DNA of 64,000 nucleotides from Kingdonia uniflora (Eukaryota > Streptophyta > Magnoliopsida > Ranunculales > Circaeasteraceae). Positions 1-11,720 of the stretch are shown here, piece by piece. Each line of letters opens with the position of its first letter. Positions within the stretch are counted from its first letter, which is position 1. Both the position numbers and the translations under genes were made by a program. Below the pieces are notes generated by a model that was not told where the DNA came from, ran no database searches, and saw nothing but the letters and a program-made list of their open reading frames with translations. The stretch covers positions 3,968,001 through 4,032,000 of the forward strand of contig JACGCM010002535.1 in NCBI GenBank assembly GCA_014058105.1. The letters are read 5' to 3'.

Positions 1-689
1 TAAAACATTTTTATGCTCTTAATTAAGATTAGTTTAGGTAGTTTACGAGTGTTGCATGATAATGTTGGCAAGCACGTCGCAACTATTTCTTAGTAGTAGA
101 TTGTGGAGACAAGCCATTTATGTAATAGATTCATTTCACTTGTAATGTCTAAAGTAGATAGCCATATGAGCCAAAATTATCCTTTTGAACGTTGTGAAAA
201 GTACCATTGGAGCAAAGTTTATTTCGGTATAAATGCGTTATGGGGCACTTTTCAAAGATTCGTTATTTCCTGAAGGCACCTAACGGTTAGTCATTTTCCT
301 AACATCAATCTAAATTAGGTAGTGAGTTTCATGACTGAAATTTAGGTCGTCAAAGCACTAGAGCATACAAAGAAATGATCATGTAAGTGTGTTCATCACA
401 CTCTCTCATCTATAATTTCTTAATCTACTGTGACTTGTGATCGTTGTTGCTCTAAGAACTGTATTACCGTTAACATATTTATGTTCACAAGAATAACTGA
501 TATCGGTGCTCATGTTACAGACTTGTATCTGACATGTCGAGGTTAGAAACAAAAGTTAAAAGGCTTGATTCATAATTAACAGCGAAAAATTGGGAATTGG
601 CCACAATCACTCGAAAGGTTTAACTTTTTTACAAATTGCTTTTAATAATCATTTTACTATATGAATAATAAAATAGAAACTAAAATCTA
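1..689. other. Unassigned AT-rich sequence
   Basis: No open frame, LTR, terminal repeat or RNA gene could be supported here. Stops are dense in all frames. It lies upstream of exon-like fragments and a CACTA-like motif array, so it may be the inner part of the same decayed DNA transposon, but nothing in it shows that directly. Confidence 0.4.
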
Positions 690-1300
690 TAGATTTTGAT
701 GATCAGGAAGCTAAAGCAACAACAGCTTTTAAGGCCCATATTGAAAAGCCGCAATAGGAACGAGATGAATATCTAAGAATGGTTATAGGAAATCAGGTTA
801 GTGTTCTTTTTCTTATAATCTGTTGCATTTTGTATACCACATTAATTGTATGTTTCTTGGCATTCATGAATTTAGTTTTTGATAATTCGACAGCAAGTGT
901 GGACTCAACAAATACATGCGATGAAGAAAAAAAAAAAGAATACATAAAACTTCAGGTTAGGCCGATCTCACTTACCTTACTAGCTAGCCTAAGTGAACAA
1001 CATAGAGGTGATGTACTGTTTATGATGATAGTACAAGTAAGGATCCATGATTTTATGCATTATGGGAAAAACTAAATCAAGTATTGATGGAGAAAAAGGA
1101 GTCCAAGTCAGGCATGGAGATACTGAATTTACTTTAGGTATTCATCAATTAACATGCATTTTTTTGTACACAGTGGAAAGCATTTAAAGTTATATTTCCT
1201 AATAATGAAACGATATGTAAAAATAGAAAGAAGGGTGCCTGCGTGGAACCTAGAATGGAAAGAAAACTGACAGTGACTTCTGCAAAATGATTGTAAGAAG
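690..1300 (+). pseudogene. Exon-like fragments, possibly the 3' end of a CACTA transposase gene
   Basis: Three short charged stretches look like exons with donor-like ends: one ending ERDEYLRMVIGNQ before GTTAGT (near 798), one ending EEKKKEYIKLQ before GTTAGG (near 957), and a third near 1070-1137 ending before GTATTC. The sequence between them is T-rich and intron-like. The charged, Glu/Lys-rich character resembles C-terminal tails of plant En/Spm transposases, and a motif array typical of CACTA ends follows, but no catalytic domain is visible. The open frame through 779-1075 reads across the presumed introns and is probably not a real protein. This identification is inference. Confidence 0.2.
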
Positions 1301-1599
1301 GACAAGTATCTTATTCATGTTTTAACATTTCGTTAGTGTATGAAGAATTCCTTTGATTGCTATTTAATGTATCTATACCTTTTACAACTTGCAGGTAGAA
1401 GCTTATGAGGTTAAGATATAAGAGCTCATGGTGGAAGGGTTTAAAGAGTAGTTGTTGCTATCGATTGCTTTAAGTTCTATTTGGAGGAATTATATATAAA
1501 ATTTTGAATGAATATGTTGTATGTACGTCATCATTTTTTTAATTAAGTAGAATTTATTTTCTTTCATCTGGGTTTTTCTTTTTATGTTCTTCAGTTTTA

Positions 1600-1945
1600 T
1601 ACAATGCAATTGTCGTAAATCAAGGACAGTGAATACGACGAATTTATTTTAGTTATTTCATAAATAGACTTTCCAGGAGAATTAGTCGTAAATAAACAAT
1701 AAAATTACCAACCAACCAAAGTCGTCGTAATAAAAAAATTGGGATACTACATTTAAGCAAGTTTACGACGGTTTTGAACTGACGCAAATTATTGACAGGG
1801 AGAGACCGTCACAAAATTTATATCTTTACAACGGGACTTTTACGTCAAAATATATAAACACCGGCTCATTAGCGATGGGAATTGCGACGGTCTAAAGCTG
1901 TCACAAAGGAGCTTTAACGACGGTTTTGGCCCATCATGAAATTGA
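1600..1945. repeat. CACTA-like subterminal repeat array
   Basis: Short motifs built on CGTCGTAA, TTACGACGG, GACGGTTTTG, GACGGTCT and related forms recur in both orientations about ten times in 350 bp. Dense short direct and inverted motifs of this kind are the hallmark of the subterminal regions of plant CACTA (En/Spm) elements, where they bind the element's own protein. No CACTA terminus or 3-bp target duplication was found at the right edge, which ends abruptly against an LTR fragment at about 1955. Confidence 0.4.
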
Positions 1946-1954
1946 GTTATTCAT

Positions 1955-2170
1955 ATAGAGGTATTTCTGGTACTGATGCTGAGTTCTGGCGCTGCTCATC
2001 TATTTTCGACTATGGAAGTTAGCTTCGATGATTCTTTCAAGTGTTCGATTAGTCATGGAAGGCTTTGTGGACTTAGTTATTATCTTGTTGGGCTTCAAGT
2101 CTCTAGGTAGGCTTCGATGTTGCCTTCGAGTATTCAACTTGTGCTAGAAGGTTACGAGTAGGCTACTACA
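1955..2170 (-). repeat. Truncated LTR of the E family
   Basis: The last 215 bp match the 3' part of the LTR at 46754-47455: shared blocks include TTGGGCTTCAAGTCTCTAGG and the terminus GAGTAGGCTACTACA. The left part of the LTR is missing, cut off next to the CACTA-like array. The right edge is exact, and the coding remnant of a Tat antisense gene begins immediately at 2171. It is therefore an insertion into that remnant, later truncated. Confidence 0.75.
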
Positions 2171-3162
2171 GTTTCCAAAATACTTTATTTAATCGTTCCT
2201 CACTCTCGTCAATCAGATTGTCGATATAGAACCGAAGGTTTTTTAATGCTCTAATCACAGGATCTATAACTAACAAATAGAAAGTCTAGCAATATCTAAG
2301 GTAATATAGCACAAGATACGCGGACAATCACTTACTTGGACTGAACAGCCTATGGGTCAAAGTAAGATCTACCTCCCCATCTGCATACTCAAAATTACCT
2401 TTCACTACCACTAAATCCTTATGCCACCCGCAACCAGTCGAATAGTGGTCAAACAGCCAAGGCTTCTCGGGGTGACACTAAATATGGTACGTTCCTCCTT
2501 TCTTTTTCTCCTTCCTTGAGTAGAACGATACCACATCGAACCACTCGATCACATGCCTCCCTTCGCATACCAACTCTTAATTTATGCCTTCGATAACCCT
2601 CATCATCTCATAAAAGTTACCATTCATCTGACACAGTGCCACATCCAAAAAAGTTAGAACCTCCTTCACCAATCTTTGAAGGGGCAGCTGCATTCTCAGT
2701 CGAATCTAACCTTAGAATGCCATTATCCCCTTATTGGGTACATCCATAAATGAATACTCCAAACCTAATGGCACCAGCTCAATCTCCTTCCCCATTAGAT
2801 CATGTTTTGACATGAATCAATCAAGCTTGGCTTGATCCCACAATAAAACTTTTCTCACATACGTATCCTCATCTCCTGTATCCTCACTACTTCCCTCACT
2901 CTCATCTACCTCCTCCCTATCCCCGTCCTCCTCCACATTCCCAGAACGGTCGACCCCAGCCTCCTCAACTTCCTCCTCCTCTTCCTCCTCTTCATTACTC
3001 TCCCTAACTATCCGAGCTCAACGTCGACTTCTCCTCACTGAACTAATATCGGGCTCAATCACTGCAAGAGGTGCGTCAGTTGCGATGTGCAACTCTTTGA
3101 CATCACTACTCCCCCCCCCTCGACCAGAAGTACTCGGCTTATTTATAACCTGAGTCTGCCAT
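2171..3162 (-). pseudogene. Antisense-gene (aORF) remnant of a Tat-type retrotransposon, E family
   Basis: Read on the minus strand from about 3162, one frame with a few stops gives a Ser/Gly-rich start with STSGRGGGSSDV, then a very acidic tract rich in Glu, then a conserved block with LPLQRLVKEVL and QMNGNFYEMM (2613-2630). A Trp/Lys-rich segment with GCGWHKDLVVVKGNFEY follows. The same block order (Leu-rich helix, Q-M-N-G-N-F, then an aromatic and basic segment) occurs in the antisense gene of element B at 20736. The start matches the exon at 49213-49366 (SGRGRGS..SDV, then IATD..LAV). This resembles Pfam Transposase_28 (putative gypsy type transposon), from memory of the family. It is interrupted at 2170 by an LTR. 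The parent element is not identifiable here. Confidence 0.6.
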
Positions 3163-5180
3163 AGTCTAATGAGTGTAGGTCAAATAAGTATAGTGGACCC
3201 ACTTTGCCGGTCCACTAGGTTATTTGGTCCTCAAGTTTTTGTAAAATGTCTCACTTACCTCTTATAAGTAATATGTAGAAGAACATGTTAGAAAACTCAG
3301 ATTTATTTAGTCCCACATTACTTATGCATTAAAGGGTATTGGTTTCTTACAACTTATATAGAAGAACCTCCCCTCCATTGCAATTGAATCATCTCAGAGG
3401 AATAAATTCAAGAGAAAGCTTCCTTTTAAGAGTTCATATTTTCTTTTCAATAGTTTAGTAGTAGCAGCTCAGACTTGCTTGAGCTTAATAATACATGTCT
3501 ACATATTGGGTAGCCTTCGAGTTACCCCTTATAGGTTTGAGAAAGGGTCTAGGAAGGTTAGAACTCTTTACTGATTCGAGCCCATATGCATATTTTCCAT
3601 CCTTCATACCAAAAAGGTATAGGAGTACACCTCCTAATAGAGGGTATACCTGGACACCTAGTAAATCATCCCCCAAAAAGTCTGGGGGAGGGCTTTAATG
3701 GTGGCACTCTTAAAAGAAATTATCTACCTCCTATTCTTAGCCCCCATCCTTAGACTCAAGAAGGATAGGCATATGCCTCTTAATAGAGGGTACACCTAGA
3801 GGATTATTTGGGTAATCAATCTCTTCTGAGAAAAGATTAGGATGGCTGATGCTCTTTTAAGACCTTTCATGTTCTAGCTCACTTCTCGATTATCAAGTAG
3901 TGGTGTAAACTTTTCATTAAGAGCACATCCGTGTATCTTGGTGGGTGATGTGGACGAGTTCAAAGCCATTAAAGTAATAAGGTTTTTGATCACACCGATA
4001 AGGGCACAACAAAAGTCGTGGGGCCTAATAAGCTTAAAATTAAATTGAACCATATCACCCTATGCCAACTACTAGTTGTGTTAGCCTTGCCTTTATCAAA
4101 TAAAGGTCTGAGCTCAACCTGAATAGAGATGGTCCTGAATTAGGATAGTTACGAATAGTTTCCCCTTTGATGCATCAGGAAGGTGATCCCATAAGTATAT
4201 TGAAATATTTACTAGCTCAACTTGGGGATGCGAATCCCGAAGTCATAGTAACTACTCATTATTCAACAAAATTCTCTATCACTTAAAATAATCTTAAACT
4301 AGCAAGAAACATAAAAAAACACTTTTTTATAGCCAAAACTGACTCCGATCCCTCCGTGTAGTTCGACCCTGCTTACCATCATACTCATATAGTAGCGAGA
4401 ATTATTTGAAGCATAAATTATAGTGCATCAAGGTCACAATGTTGGTTTAAGTGACTAAGGAGGATTTATATCCCTAATTTTGAGATCGTATTCTGCTTAG
4501 ATAAAGCCTAAGGAATTTTTGTTTGGAGAGATTCAATGTGTAATTTTATATTACAAGCAAAAACTTATTTTGTAATATGAGTAAGATTTTTATTCCACCT
4601 AATAAATTTGCATTGTAACTAAGGATTCCAATTAATTGTCCACTTTATAAATATGTATTGTAACCCTAAAAGGGGTGATTGAGCCGCTGTATATTATGAT
4701 TGTTTCCGAGCAATAAACAGATAACCGAAGGGAGGATTTCCTCAAAATATATTTGTGTTCTTATTTTCTACTTTATAATTGTTTTTCTACAAATTATGGA
4801 TTATTAAGTTGATTTGTATACTAGAAACATTTGTCATCCAAAAGAATTATGTGATTTAATCATTAAATGTATGTACGAGAAAAACTATCAAATGATCAAT
4901 CATTGTCTAAAAAAGGAACAAAAAAATGTGCACAACCATGAAATGAGGAATAAAATGGTAAATACCAGTACTACGGCTAAGTTGTAGTCAATACTAGTTG
5001 TCATGCCTACAAAAGATTTTACCAGTCACACTATATCTAATTGTTTTCTGCCAACGAGTCGTTATTGTTGGCTATCCACTGCACATTTATAATCGTAGAT
5101 AAGAAAAATAAAGTACACCGATTACATTAAGCTTCTATATGAAACCGAAGATGAAATTTTACTCCTATGTCTTTGGTAAT
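3163..5180. other. Intergenic or decayed repeat sequence without a supported gene
   Basis: No domain-bearing frame was found in either strand. Two imperfect copies of a segment containing CCTCYTAATAGAGGGTAYACC occur at about 3628 and 3770, so a short local duplication is present. The open frames at 3485-3698 on both strands overlap this and have no recognisable content. An LTR-like stretch at 4610-4790 is listed separately. The rest is AT-rich and uninformative. Confidence 0.4.
4610..4790 (+). promoter_or_regulatory. Possible LTR-like promoter fragment
   Basis: The order TTTATAAATATG, a TTGTAACCC block, then AGCAATAAACAG, followed by a T-rich tail, resembles the TATA to polyadenylation-signal layout of Copia-type LTRs. 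A similar GTAACCCTTATAAAGG block occurs in the insertion at 17959-18529. No TG/CA termini or target duplication were found, so this is weak. Confidence 0.2.
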
Positions 5181-5671
5181 TATAAGGACCGACTCCCGAT
5201 CTCAATCTCATATATCAAAATGACATGCCAAGTAGTAACTTGACCAGACTATTACAAGAGGACATACTACAATGGTGACTCATTAAGAGTCGTTACAATA
5301 AATTAAAATCATTCATGCCATCATACAATCGTTATGAAGACTCATCATAACTATTTTGTAGCGTCCATCATTAAAAGAGATAGTGGTCATTAAACGGCCA
5401 TAATATGAGACCTATCAATAAGAATAGATGTGGACAAATTTTATATTTAGAAGTTCTAGGCAACATTACCCTGAATATTTGATGTAAAAAGAAGTCACTC
5501 AATAAATAACATCATTATTTCTAAATCCTCTAGAGGGGTCATGGTTTTTACCTATTCAAAGGTTTATGAGCTAGATTTTGTTTTTATTTGTGGTTAATTA
5601 TTTACGATCAAGTATTCTGCTCATCTTTGGTCTGAGAAACTAAGTTTAAGCTCCAAATTTAGGCTCTTATA
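5181..5671 (+). repeat. 5' LTR of element A
   Basis: It aligns end to end with 15158-15648. It begins TATAAGGACC where the partner has TGTAAGGATC, and ends CTCTTATA where the partner has CTTTTACA, so the TG/CA ends have mutated by transitions. Inside, GTGGTCATTAAACGG and TATGAGACCTAT blocks are shared. Divergence from its partner is heavy by eye, implying an old insertion. Confidence 0.9.
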
Positions 5672-5690
5672 TTTGGCACCGTCTGTGGGA
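5672..5690 (+). other. Primer-binding-site region of element A
   Basis: TTTGGCACCGTCTGTGGG follows the 5' LTR directly. It is close to the TTGGCGCCGTCTGTGGG signature usual at this position in plant Tat-type elements. The priming tRNA cannot be assigned with confidence from the sequence. Confidence 0.7.
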
Positions 5691-5744
5691 ATAACTAAAT
5701 AAACACAATTCATGAATACAATAGGTACTAACCAAGTTTGAGAA

Positions 5745-7640
5745 ATGCCAAATCCCAATCTAAATCCCTCGGTCTTGCAGATAGAAGGAATAGGTATAAA
5801 AGTAAATCAACTGATAGAGTTGCGTACTACGCTTAACTCCGAAACAGAAAAGAGACAGCTTCATAACAATAGTTGGCAGAGGATCGAGATGCTCTAAAAT
5901 TTTAACAAGGACAACAGGCAGCAACACAGAAGAACAAAGAAATGTAACCGACTATGTCAAGAATTTTAACTCGTAATAGATTGGGACCACACAGAGGTAT
6001 CGGCCAAGGAGCTCATATTCGACTAGACTAAAACCCACAAGGACTCGAGATTTTTTTGGTACCTACAATTCAATAATAGGTTGATAAAGATCCAAAAGCC
6101 TCAGATAGGTAGAGGACATACTAAGGATAAGAGCCCAAATTCCCTTACGGGAATGGCTTAGCAAGGGAAGTGGAGATCACAGCCCCAGAGAGAGGCATCT
6201 TTAGCACCAAATAGTCACAGCCCGACAATTTGTTACTTATAAGCATATGGACAAATACATCAAATAATACTTAGAGGCCCAAATACGTGCAAACAAAAAC
6301 ATCATTAGTAGAATACTAAAGAGCCTGAGTGCACAGGAATTGTTAGACAACGATGTACCGCCAAGCTTTCATACACCAAAGATTTAGAAGTGTAGTAGCC
6401 TACTCACAGCCTTCTAAGACTAACTGAACACTCGAAGGCAACATCAAAGTTAACCAAAGAATCAAAGCTTACTGCAAGATTCGAAGCCAAAGGCGGTCGT
6501 GCAGCATACAGAGCCTAACACAAGTTCCAAGAAGACTTCAACCATATCGATACATGGTCGAAGACAGACAAACCTGACAACCAACTCTCTAGATAATACA
6601 GTAAAACAAGCTGCTAGACACAGCTACAGTAACAGAACTAACCTTAAAAATAAGACAGCTACCCCAAAAGTGTAAACATGTAATATGACCTCACTATGGT
6701 GACTCATCCTATCCTATTTCTTATAAATAGGGGAGGGGAGCCATTATAAAGAGGTTAGAGAATCTCAGCCCAAAACCTCCCATAAGATTAAAAACCTTCG
6801 ACTATATTCAAGCTCCACTCGATTCAAACTGTAACCTCATTCATATATCCATTAGCCTATTCAAATCCTCGCTAGAGGTCATAGAGATTTCTAATTCATG
6901 GACCTTACGCAAGTATGTTTGCAAAGTATAAAATCTTATTTATGTCTTATATATTTGTAAAAATCTCTATCCGAACCTAATTCCCATGGTGTAAGAGCGT
7001 GAACTCCCCTCTATGAGATTATGCACCTGTAGGAAGTATAAAGGGATAGATCCTGTTGAGCACATGTAGGAATTCTAAGATTCTTTGGGATTGCATTTGA
7101 CGTCGAACCACATTTTATGCCATCTATTCCTCACCATTCTCTGGGGCGTACCCCTACGCTGGTTTCACTCATTGGACAAAGGATCGATCCATTCTTTTGA
7201 TTAGTTATGAGAACTATTGGTCAAGAACTATTCTCACAACTGGGATAAGGAGGAAATTCTTTACACCTTTATCAATCTCAAACAAATGCCAGGAGAGAAG
7301 CTCGAAGCATTTACCAAATTTTTTTTTTCCAGGTGAGTAGACAATCTAGACCATAAAATCACGGTATCAGCCTTTACAAATGCTATCCTCATTGAGAGCT
7401 GAGCAAAAGAGCACCTCATCTTGAAGAAGCCAACAACTACATCGATCTCGAAGAAATAATGATTGAGAGGCAAAAACCTACAACATCTATCCTCACCACT
7501 AAAGGATAAAACATAAAGCGAGAATCCGAACACACTACTGGGATCGAAGATGATATAAAGTTGGCGTAGTCTGAAGGAGACCATCCTCAAAAAGGAAGCG
7601 ATCTTTAAAAACCTTGTCTCCCGAGGTTGACTGCCAAACT
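5745..7640 (+). pseudogene. gag of element A, split by a solo LTR
   Basis: The capsid protein frame starts near ATG 5745 (MPNPNLNPS), followed by a Glu/Lys-rich region and IRANKNIISRILKSLS before the interruption at PPSFHTPKI (6360-6390). After the solo LTR the same frame resumes at KYKGIDP (7034 onward) and carries the Retrotrans_gag core (Pfam PF03732): a DP..H start, WFHSL near 7160-7175, then a YSHNWDKEE segment, LKQMPGEKLEAF and a Lys-rich helix. Several in-frame stops occur, many of TAG/TGA type. The equivalent protein in element C is at 34411-35808 and matches the same blocks, confirming the frame on both sides of the insertion. Confidence 0.8.
6391..7031 (+). repeat. Solo LTR of the E family inserted in gag of element A
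   Basis: It starts TGTAGTAGCCTACTC, the reverse complement of the end of the LTR at 46754-47455, and carries the shared ATGGTGTAAGAGC block near its right end. Pentamers AGAAG (6386-6390) and GGAAG (7032-7036) flank it, 4 of 5 identical, as expected for a 5-bp target duplication. Its end reads CTGTA rather than CTTACA, so the last bases have decayed. Internal sequence is absent, so the element was reduced by LTR-LTR recombination. A TATAAATAGGGG box is present at about 6722. Confidence 0.8.
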
Positions 7641-7889
7641 AGCTTACATGTATCCTACACTTCAGAAGGATAAGTTTTTTATGGAATATATACTTAGAGA
7701 TGGAAGAATGCACAAGTATATTGTCAACGTAGAAGTTATAAGAATGGGAACTTCATAAAAGATAACGAAGTCATCCTGATCGAAGAAGGGACTGAAGAGA
7801 AATACCTCTATCATCTCCACCTCAGTCACTTTATCAAGACTCACAAGGTCAACAGATCGGTGAGATTCAAAAGACATCGACTAGTTCAA

Positions 7890-8400
7890 TGTCGTGACTT
7901 ATCAATGGTTGAAAAAAAAACTCGATTGCTTCATTAAATCTAGTAACAGGGGAGCTGAGATCTCCTTCGAAGAATGTGATGTCTGCCATATTAAATTTCA
8001 TCACCATGATGTTGTAGTTATCATGCTAAAAATGAAAAACTTCGTGATGCACATGATGATGGTGGATACTAGAAGTGTTATTAAAGTACTTTTTAGAGCA
8101 CAATCGAGTAGATTGATCTAACAGACCGAGTTGAGGCCAGTGATATGGATATCAGTAGCTTCAATGGATATAAAGTGGGAAAAATTGTACTTCCTATTGC
8201 AACAAGCCTGACAATAGCCGACGTGATATTTTATGTCGTGAATACAAAGTCAAGATATTTGGAGATAATAGGGCGATGGTGGCTGTATGATATGAAGGCC
8301 ATTCCTTCTACCTATCATCTTGCATTGCGATTTGATTGGAATGGTGGGATATACAAAGTCAAGGGTAGCCATAAACTAGCTTGAACGTGTGAAAGTACCG
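7890..8400 (+). pseudogene. Protease region of element A pol
   Basis: The frame includes FHHHDVVVIMLKMKNF and then MVDTRSVIKVLF at about 8065-8100. This corresponds to the retropepsin motif, normally D-T-G-S-S, so the active-site Gly is replaced by Arg and the enzyme would be inactive. Downstream, the frame shifts and stops appear (FNGYKVGKIVLP, then a broken flap region). The corresponding regions of elements B (42777-43124) and C (33600-34052) show the same fold order. It would have cut the Gag-Pol polyprotein. Confidence 0.65.
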
Positions 8401-8489
8401 TAATAGCAATTACAGAAAGCTGGATCTACGGAAGACCAACCATCAACCATAAAAATCATAGAGTACAACGATATCAATGGAGCTGATTG

Positions 8490-9270
8490 AGGAATGTTTG
8501 CAAGAAGTCGTTTACCTTCGATTGAGCGAAAAGAACTTGTTATATTCTTGAAGATAAATAGGGAAGTTTTCGCTTGGGCATAGTAAGAGATGTTAGGTGT
8601 TGATCTAGTTTTGGCTTGTCATAGGCGGTATTTAAAAGATAAGGTTGCAGTAGTGTAACAAAAATAGATGATGTGAGCTCCCAAACTTTGAGATGAAGTA
8701 AACAAAAAGATTGATAAGCTCATTGAGGTTGGATTCTTCAGGAAAGCAAATTACCCTGAAAGGATCTTAAACATCGTAGCAGTTTCGAAGAAAAATTACA
8801 AGATTAGAGTTTGAGTGGATTTTACCGACCTAAATAAACATATCCTAAAAGATAGATTTCCCCTCCCAATAATCAATTATTTGATGGATTTAACTACTGG
8901 GTATGTGCTTCTATCCATGATAGATGTCGCATTAGGCTACAATCAGGTTCCGCTTCTATCCGATAATCAGGAGAAAACATCCTTCATCACAGAACAAGGA
9001 TTATATTGCTATAAAGTCAAGCCTTTCAAACTTAAGAACGCTGGAGTAACCTATCAAAGATTGATGACCCAGATGTTCAAAGATTACCTTGTAAAAACAA
9101 TAGAGGTATACATTGATGACATGATCTTTAAAAGCCTCAAAAAAGGATAACACCATACCGATATTCACACAATTTTCTAAATATTTTGGTCTTACCGAAT
9201 GAAGCTTAACCCAAATAAATTTTAGTTCAGGATCTAATCAGGAAATTTCTTGGGGAACTTAATCAACAAA
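8490..9270 (+). pseudogene. Reverse transcriptase domain of element A
   Basis: Clear Ty3/gypsy RT motifs occur in order: IDKLIEVGFFRKANYPE, VDFTDLNKHILKDRFPLP, LLSMIDVALGYNQ, then ITEQGLYCYKVKPFKLKNAG, and the catalytic VYIDDM at 9106-9123 (Y-x-D-D present). The LNPNKF and FLGNLINKKGI blocks follow after 9195. The 8815-9150 segment is an uninterrupted 111-codon stretch, while stops occur on both sides. The domain is part of one Gag-Pol polyprotein and would copy the element RNA into DNA in cytoplasmic virus-like particles. Confidence 0.9.
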
Positions 9271-9289
9271 AAGGGAATTAACACTGGTC

Positions 9290-9920
9290 CCAACCACATT
9301 CGACCTCTTTTATCAATGTCATCACCAAAAACCAAGAAAGACATACAAAAATTGGCTAGCATGATTGAATCGATTAATAGATTTGTATCAAAATCATTAG
9401 ATCGGTGTAAATGGCTAATTAACCTCCTACACAAAGAGACACGAAAAGAGTAGAATTAGAAATATCCTGAGATCGAATGGAATAATGAGTTTGAGGCAGC
9501 GTTCTAATACTTCAAGAATTATTTGGGAAAATCTCCCATCATGAGTATCCCAACAGAAGGGGAAGAACTTATAGTATACCTTGCCGTTACTGAAAACTTA
9601 CTAAGTTCGGTACTTATTTGACTTTACGGGAAAATAGAAAAACCTGCATATTTTATAAATAAAATTCTTACTCCGAAAGAGTCACGGTACACCAAAATTG
9701 AAAAGATGTTCCTTACCCTCGTTTACACCTCGTTGAAACTAAAGTAATATTTTCAAGCTCATTCAATTTGGGTAATCACAAATTATCCCCTTCTAGAGGT
9801 CTTCTCAAAGAAAGAATAATCTAGACGAGTGCAACAATGGTGAGTTAACTTGGGGGAACACAATATATGCTTCGAAATAAGACTTTCTGAAAATGAGCAT
9901 GTAGTAGCTTATTTTTTAGC
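9290..9920 (+). pseudogene. Gypsy RNase H domain of element A
   Basis: The region after the RT thumb reads SKSLDRCKWLINLLHK, then the RNase H-like PTEGEELIVYLAVTENLLS, AYFINKILTPKESRYTKIEK and WVITNYPLLEVFSKKE, ending near NEHVVAYFLADFPV. This is the usual gypsy RNase H order. Five or more stops interrupt it. It would degrade the RNA strand of RNA-DNA hybrids during reverse transcription. Confidence 0.8.
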
Positions 9921-10009
9921 AGATTTCCCAGTAGAAGGCCCAGATTAGGATAAACATGATCCTGATATAGTTGAAGAATAGTTCAAAAAAAAGGCTGATT
10001 AGGTATTAA

Positions 10010-10470
10010 AAAAAGGAGAGTGCCTTTTGACCAATGGCCTGCTGGGCTAACAGGATCGGTAATCAGGATCATTCTCATCGCACCATCGAATGATAGGATT
10101 GAGAAATTGATCTGACTCAATTTCGAGGCAGCAAACAATAAAAAAGAGCATGAGACGTTAATCCACAAAATGGACCTGGTATCAGAGCTCAGAGTACCCA
10201 AACTTTCTATATATACCTACTCTCTATTGATCATAAATTATTATACAAAATGATATCTAAAAAATGAAAAGATGGTGGAATACGCAACCCTAGTGGCCGA
10301 CATAATGAAAAGATTTTAGAAGGCCACAATTGAGTATTTACCTCATGAAAAAATAAACATGCGGACTCCCTCGCCTATTTAGCAGGAATTCTCGGAACAG
10401 AGGTTCGATATTTAAAAATTGAAGTCATATCCACCTCCAGTGTTAATCTTATCAGCCCGAATGCAATTAA
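10010..10470 (+). pseudogene. Second (plant-like) RNase H domain of element A
   Basis: A second RNase H-like fold follows the first, with AGLTGSVIRIILIAPSND, a LNFEAANNKKEHETLIHKMD block and ELRVPKLSIYTYS. These correspond to the D-G-S, E and D-S segments of the RVT_3 type RNase H seen intact in element C (31714-32022) and B. The first Asp block is degraded to LTNGLLG with a frameshift. A duplicated RNase H between the gypsy RNase H and integrase is diagnostic of the Tat lineage. Confidence 0.7.
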
Positions 10471-10619
10471 CACTGTGGGCAATGAGCCCGAGGGAGGCAA
10501 TTCTTTTTTGAAATACAATAGTCCTCATAATGATTTTATCAGTGAACTCCCTAAAGAGAACAAAGAAAGAAGGAGACTGATCGATAAGGTAAAATGATAC
10601 ATAGTAATTGATAAGGAGC

Positions 10620-11720
10620 TTTGCAAAAGATTTATCACGGGTCCTTATTCGAAGTGCTTTTCTGAGCAAGATGCCAAAGGCCTATTACAGGAATTACATA
10701 AAGGAATATGCGGATAACACGCCGCTGGTCATTCCTCAGCAAACTGAGCTATCACCCGAGGGGTTTTTGGCCTAAAATAAGAATACAGGCCAAAGAGTAT
10801 GCGAAGAAGTATGATGCATGTCAGAGACATGGGCATAAAATTTGAGCCCCGAACCAGGACCTTTACGCGAGCAAAATCTATTGGGCCTTTAAAAGATGGG
10901 TTCTTGACCTAGTAGGAGAATTACCAAACACTCTTGGGAAAATAAGACATCTTTTGGGCAACTAATTACTTTACAAAATTGGTTGAGGCAGTCCCTTTAT
11001 ATCTAACACAGGAAAAGGAAGTCATCAATCCTATATTGGAGAATATTATCACCTGGTTTGACTATCCATACCTCATTGGGATCGATAATGGGCCATAATT
11101 CGTCGACAAAGAGGTGGTCAAATTCCTTAAAAAGCATAACATCATCCACTCTCCTTCAAACCCTTATTGCCCCCAAGGAAATGGATTGACAGAGATCAAT
11201 AATAAGACAATAATCGATGGGAAAAAGAAGCGATTTAATGATAAGATAGGAAATTTGATCCAAGAATTACTACACGTACTTTGGGCGTACCACACAACTC
11301 CACAAGTATCTACAAGGTGTACCCCTTTCCTTTTAGCTTATGGAACTAAAACTATTATCCCGAACCAATATCATCACCCCGTACGCGATCACAAAATGAC
11401 GGATGAGGAAAATGAATTTTAGTTTACATGCAATATGAATTGGATCGAAGAAATGAGAGGCCGAGTAATTAGAAATCCTGGAAGATATCATCAGACATTA
11501 GGCAAACCATACAATAAAATAGTTCGCAACAGGGAATTCGACATTCAAGATCTTGTCCTCAGAGAAATACCTAAACATAGGCATAAATTGAATGTTGGAC
11601 AACTGGGAAGGACCCTTCATTGTGGTCCGTAAGAGTAACCTCGGATCATATGACCTAATTACAGAAGAGGGAGTTCGAGTTCCAAACCCTTGGAATACGA
11701 GAATATTACAGTCATATTAC
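10620..11720 (+). pseudogene. Integrase domain of element A
   Basis: The zinc-binding end is recognisable but frameshifted (HAAGHSSAN, then a CDACQRHG-like stretch). The core has the expected LDLVGELPNT, then ATNYFTKLVEAVPLYL, the second catalytic Asp in IDNGP (11084-11086), and the catalytic Glu in GNGLTE (11192-11194), exactly 35 residues apart (DD35E). The C-terminal part includes HVLWAYHTTPQ, NMNWIEEMRGR and LVLREIPKHRHK. Residues 11114-11422 form the longest open piece. Stops after FF and frameshifts before the core make it dead. Confidence 0.85.

Noticed and set aside
779..1075. Plus-strand 98-codon frame with a hydrophobic N-terminus resembling a signal anchor
   Set aside because: The hydrophobic part is T-rich intron-like sequence between donor-like sites, so the frame probably reads through introns.
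3485..3698. Overlapping open frames on both strands
   Set aside because: The region contains a local duplication. Neither translation shows a recognisable domain and no promoter or splice context supports them.
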